This document shows positions 6,646-7,287 of a stretch of 7,287 nt of DNA, piece after piece. The position numbers were made by a program, and so were the translations under genes. Numbering within the stretch: the first letter of the stretch is position 1; each line of letters begins with the position of its first letter. Origin of the DNA: Deltaproteobacteria bacterium (GTDB lineage Bacteria; Desulfobacterota; Desulfarculia; Adiutricales; JAGVGV01); assembly GCA_015233515.1 (NCBI GenBank), contig JADFXS010000138.1:1-7287 (forward strand), read 5' to 3'. The notes under the pieces were generated by a model that searched no databases, was not told the origin of the DNA, and worked only from the letters and a program-made list of their open reading frames with translations.

Positions 6646-7287
6646 ATGAGGATCCCCTACTGGAATATCAGTTATGGTGTTTTGATGGACGTTTTGGCCG
6701 TTCCTATATTTGCCATCTTTTTTTCCGGCCTCTACAGTCATTACCGAAAGATTCGCAAAGGAAGAGAACAATTAAAGCTCAGTTGGGGTAAGGCGAACGT
6801 CAAAAACGGTCAGGTTTTTCTAAAAGAAGTTTTCACCAAAAGTATACTTGGCACCCGAATTTACCGGAAGCTTTACACCGGACTGGCTCACGGATTGGTT
6901 TTTTCGGGTATGGCGATCCTGACCCTCGGCACCATCCTCGTCTTTGCCAACGTAACCATAAAGTTGCCTGTTTTCAGCGGGTCCTTTAATCACTGGTTTA
7001 TGAGCTTCGGCCTGGATCTCGCGGGGATATCGGCGCTGGCCGGCCTTTTATTTTTTTTCCTCCGCAGGCTCTTTCCTCCTGATCGGTTGGTTACCCCGAA
7101 GGGGCGGACCGGCTTTTTTCCGATGATCGGGCTCCTGGTCCTAATAATTGGCACAGGCTTTTTGCTGGAATCATTGCGCATTCGGTCTTCGGGCCCGGAT
7201 CCGGCCTCTTTCGTAGGCAATTTTGTCGCCGGGTTTATCCCGGCGAATGGTCCGATTTTGGCTTACCTTCGTTATGTGTGGTGGGTC
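6646..7287 (+). CDS. Membrane-bound ETF:menaquinone oxidoreductase-like protein (EMO), N-terminal NarI-like heme b domain, 3' truncated
   Basis: An open frame from ATG 6646 runs without a stop to the last base, giving 214 residues. GGGAGGA at 6629-6635 lies 10 nt before the ATG, and the gene starts 3 nt after etfA. Hydrophobic segments appear at about residues 12-32, 78-102, 118-140 and 156-175; a possible fifth starts near 189 and is cut by the window end. His82 (in AHG) and His116 (in NHW) sit in or next to segments 2 and 3 and are candidate heme b ligands. This resembles the cytochrome-like (nitrate reductase gamma-like) anchor of fused proteins that continue into a ferredoxin and an HdrD-like CCG iron-sulfur region. 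Such proteins pair with etfBA in many Desulfobacterota and syntrophs and act as EtfAB:menaquinone oxidoreductase. The iron-sulfur part would lie outside the window, so the fusion is inferred. A stand-alone cytochrome b subunit is the alternative. Confidence 0.72.
   Translation, partial: MRIPYWNISYGVLMDVLAVPIFAIFFSGLYSHYRKIRKGREQLKLSWGKANVKNGQVFLKEVFTKSILGTRIYRKLYTGLAHGLVFSGMAILTLGTILVFANVTIKLPVFSGSFNHWFMSFGLDLAGISALAGLLFFFLRRLFPPDRLVTPKGRTGFFPMIGLLVLIIGTGFLLESLRIRSSGPDPASFVGNFVAGFIPANGPILAYLRYVWWV

Overview
The window is one plus-strand catabolic operon with moderate G+C, tight gene spacing and strong AGGAG-type ribosome binding sites. Both ends cut through a gene. Its gene order is short-chain dehydrogenase, two family III CoA-transferases, acyl-CoA dehydrogenase and enoyl-CoA hydratase. 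This matches the D-E-F-G-H part of the bbs operon, which carries out beta-oxidation of benzylsuccinate during anaerobic toluene degradation. The homologous bns operon for (2-naphthylmethyl)succinate, from anaerobic 2-methylnaphthalene degradation, has the same order and cannot be excluded. Substrate assignment is therefore inferred from synteny and family identity, not from a diagnostic residue.

Layout: 1-123 is the C-terminus of the SDR (BbsC/BbsD type). 151-1389 and 1379-2674 are the two CoA-transferase subunits, which overlap by 11 nt. 2698-3933 is the acyl-CoA dehydrogenase and 3964-4734 the crotonase-fold hydratase. 4735-5002 is a 268-nt gap and the only long non-coding stretch; it holds a 130-bp MITE-like element bounded by inverted repeats. 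5003-5758 is EtfB, 5755-6642 EtfA (ATGA overlap), and 6646 to the window end is the N-terminal membrane part of an ETF:menaquinone oxidoreductase-like protein (EMO, NarI-like domain).

How the genes work together: the CoA-transferase activates an arylalkylsuccinate with CoA from succinyl-CoA. The acyl-CoA dehydrogenase makes the alpha,beta-unsaturated CoA ester, the hydratase adds water, and the SDR oxidises the hydroxyl group. A thiolase (BbsAB), presumably encoded upstream of the window, would release benzoyl-CoA (or naphthoyl-CoA) and regenerate succinyl-CoA. Electrons from the dehydrogenase pass to EtfAB and then to the membrane protein, which would reduce menaquinone.

The dedicated ETF plus EMO-type membrane module points to an obligate anaerobe of the Desulfobacterota/Deltaproteobacteria type (sulfate reducer, Geobacter-like or syntroph) more than a denitrifying Thauera/Azoarcus-type betaproteobacterium. 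That is an inference from gene content. The most notable points are the apparent catalytic asymmetry of the two CoA-transferase subunits, the electron-transfer module attached to the pathway genes, and the inverted-repeat element inside the operon.
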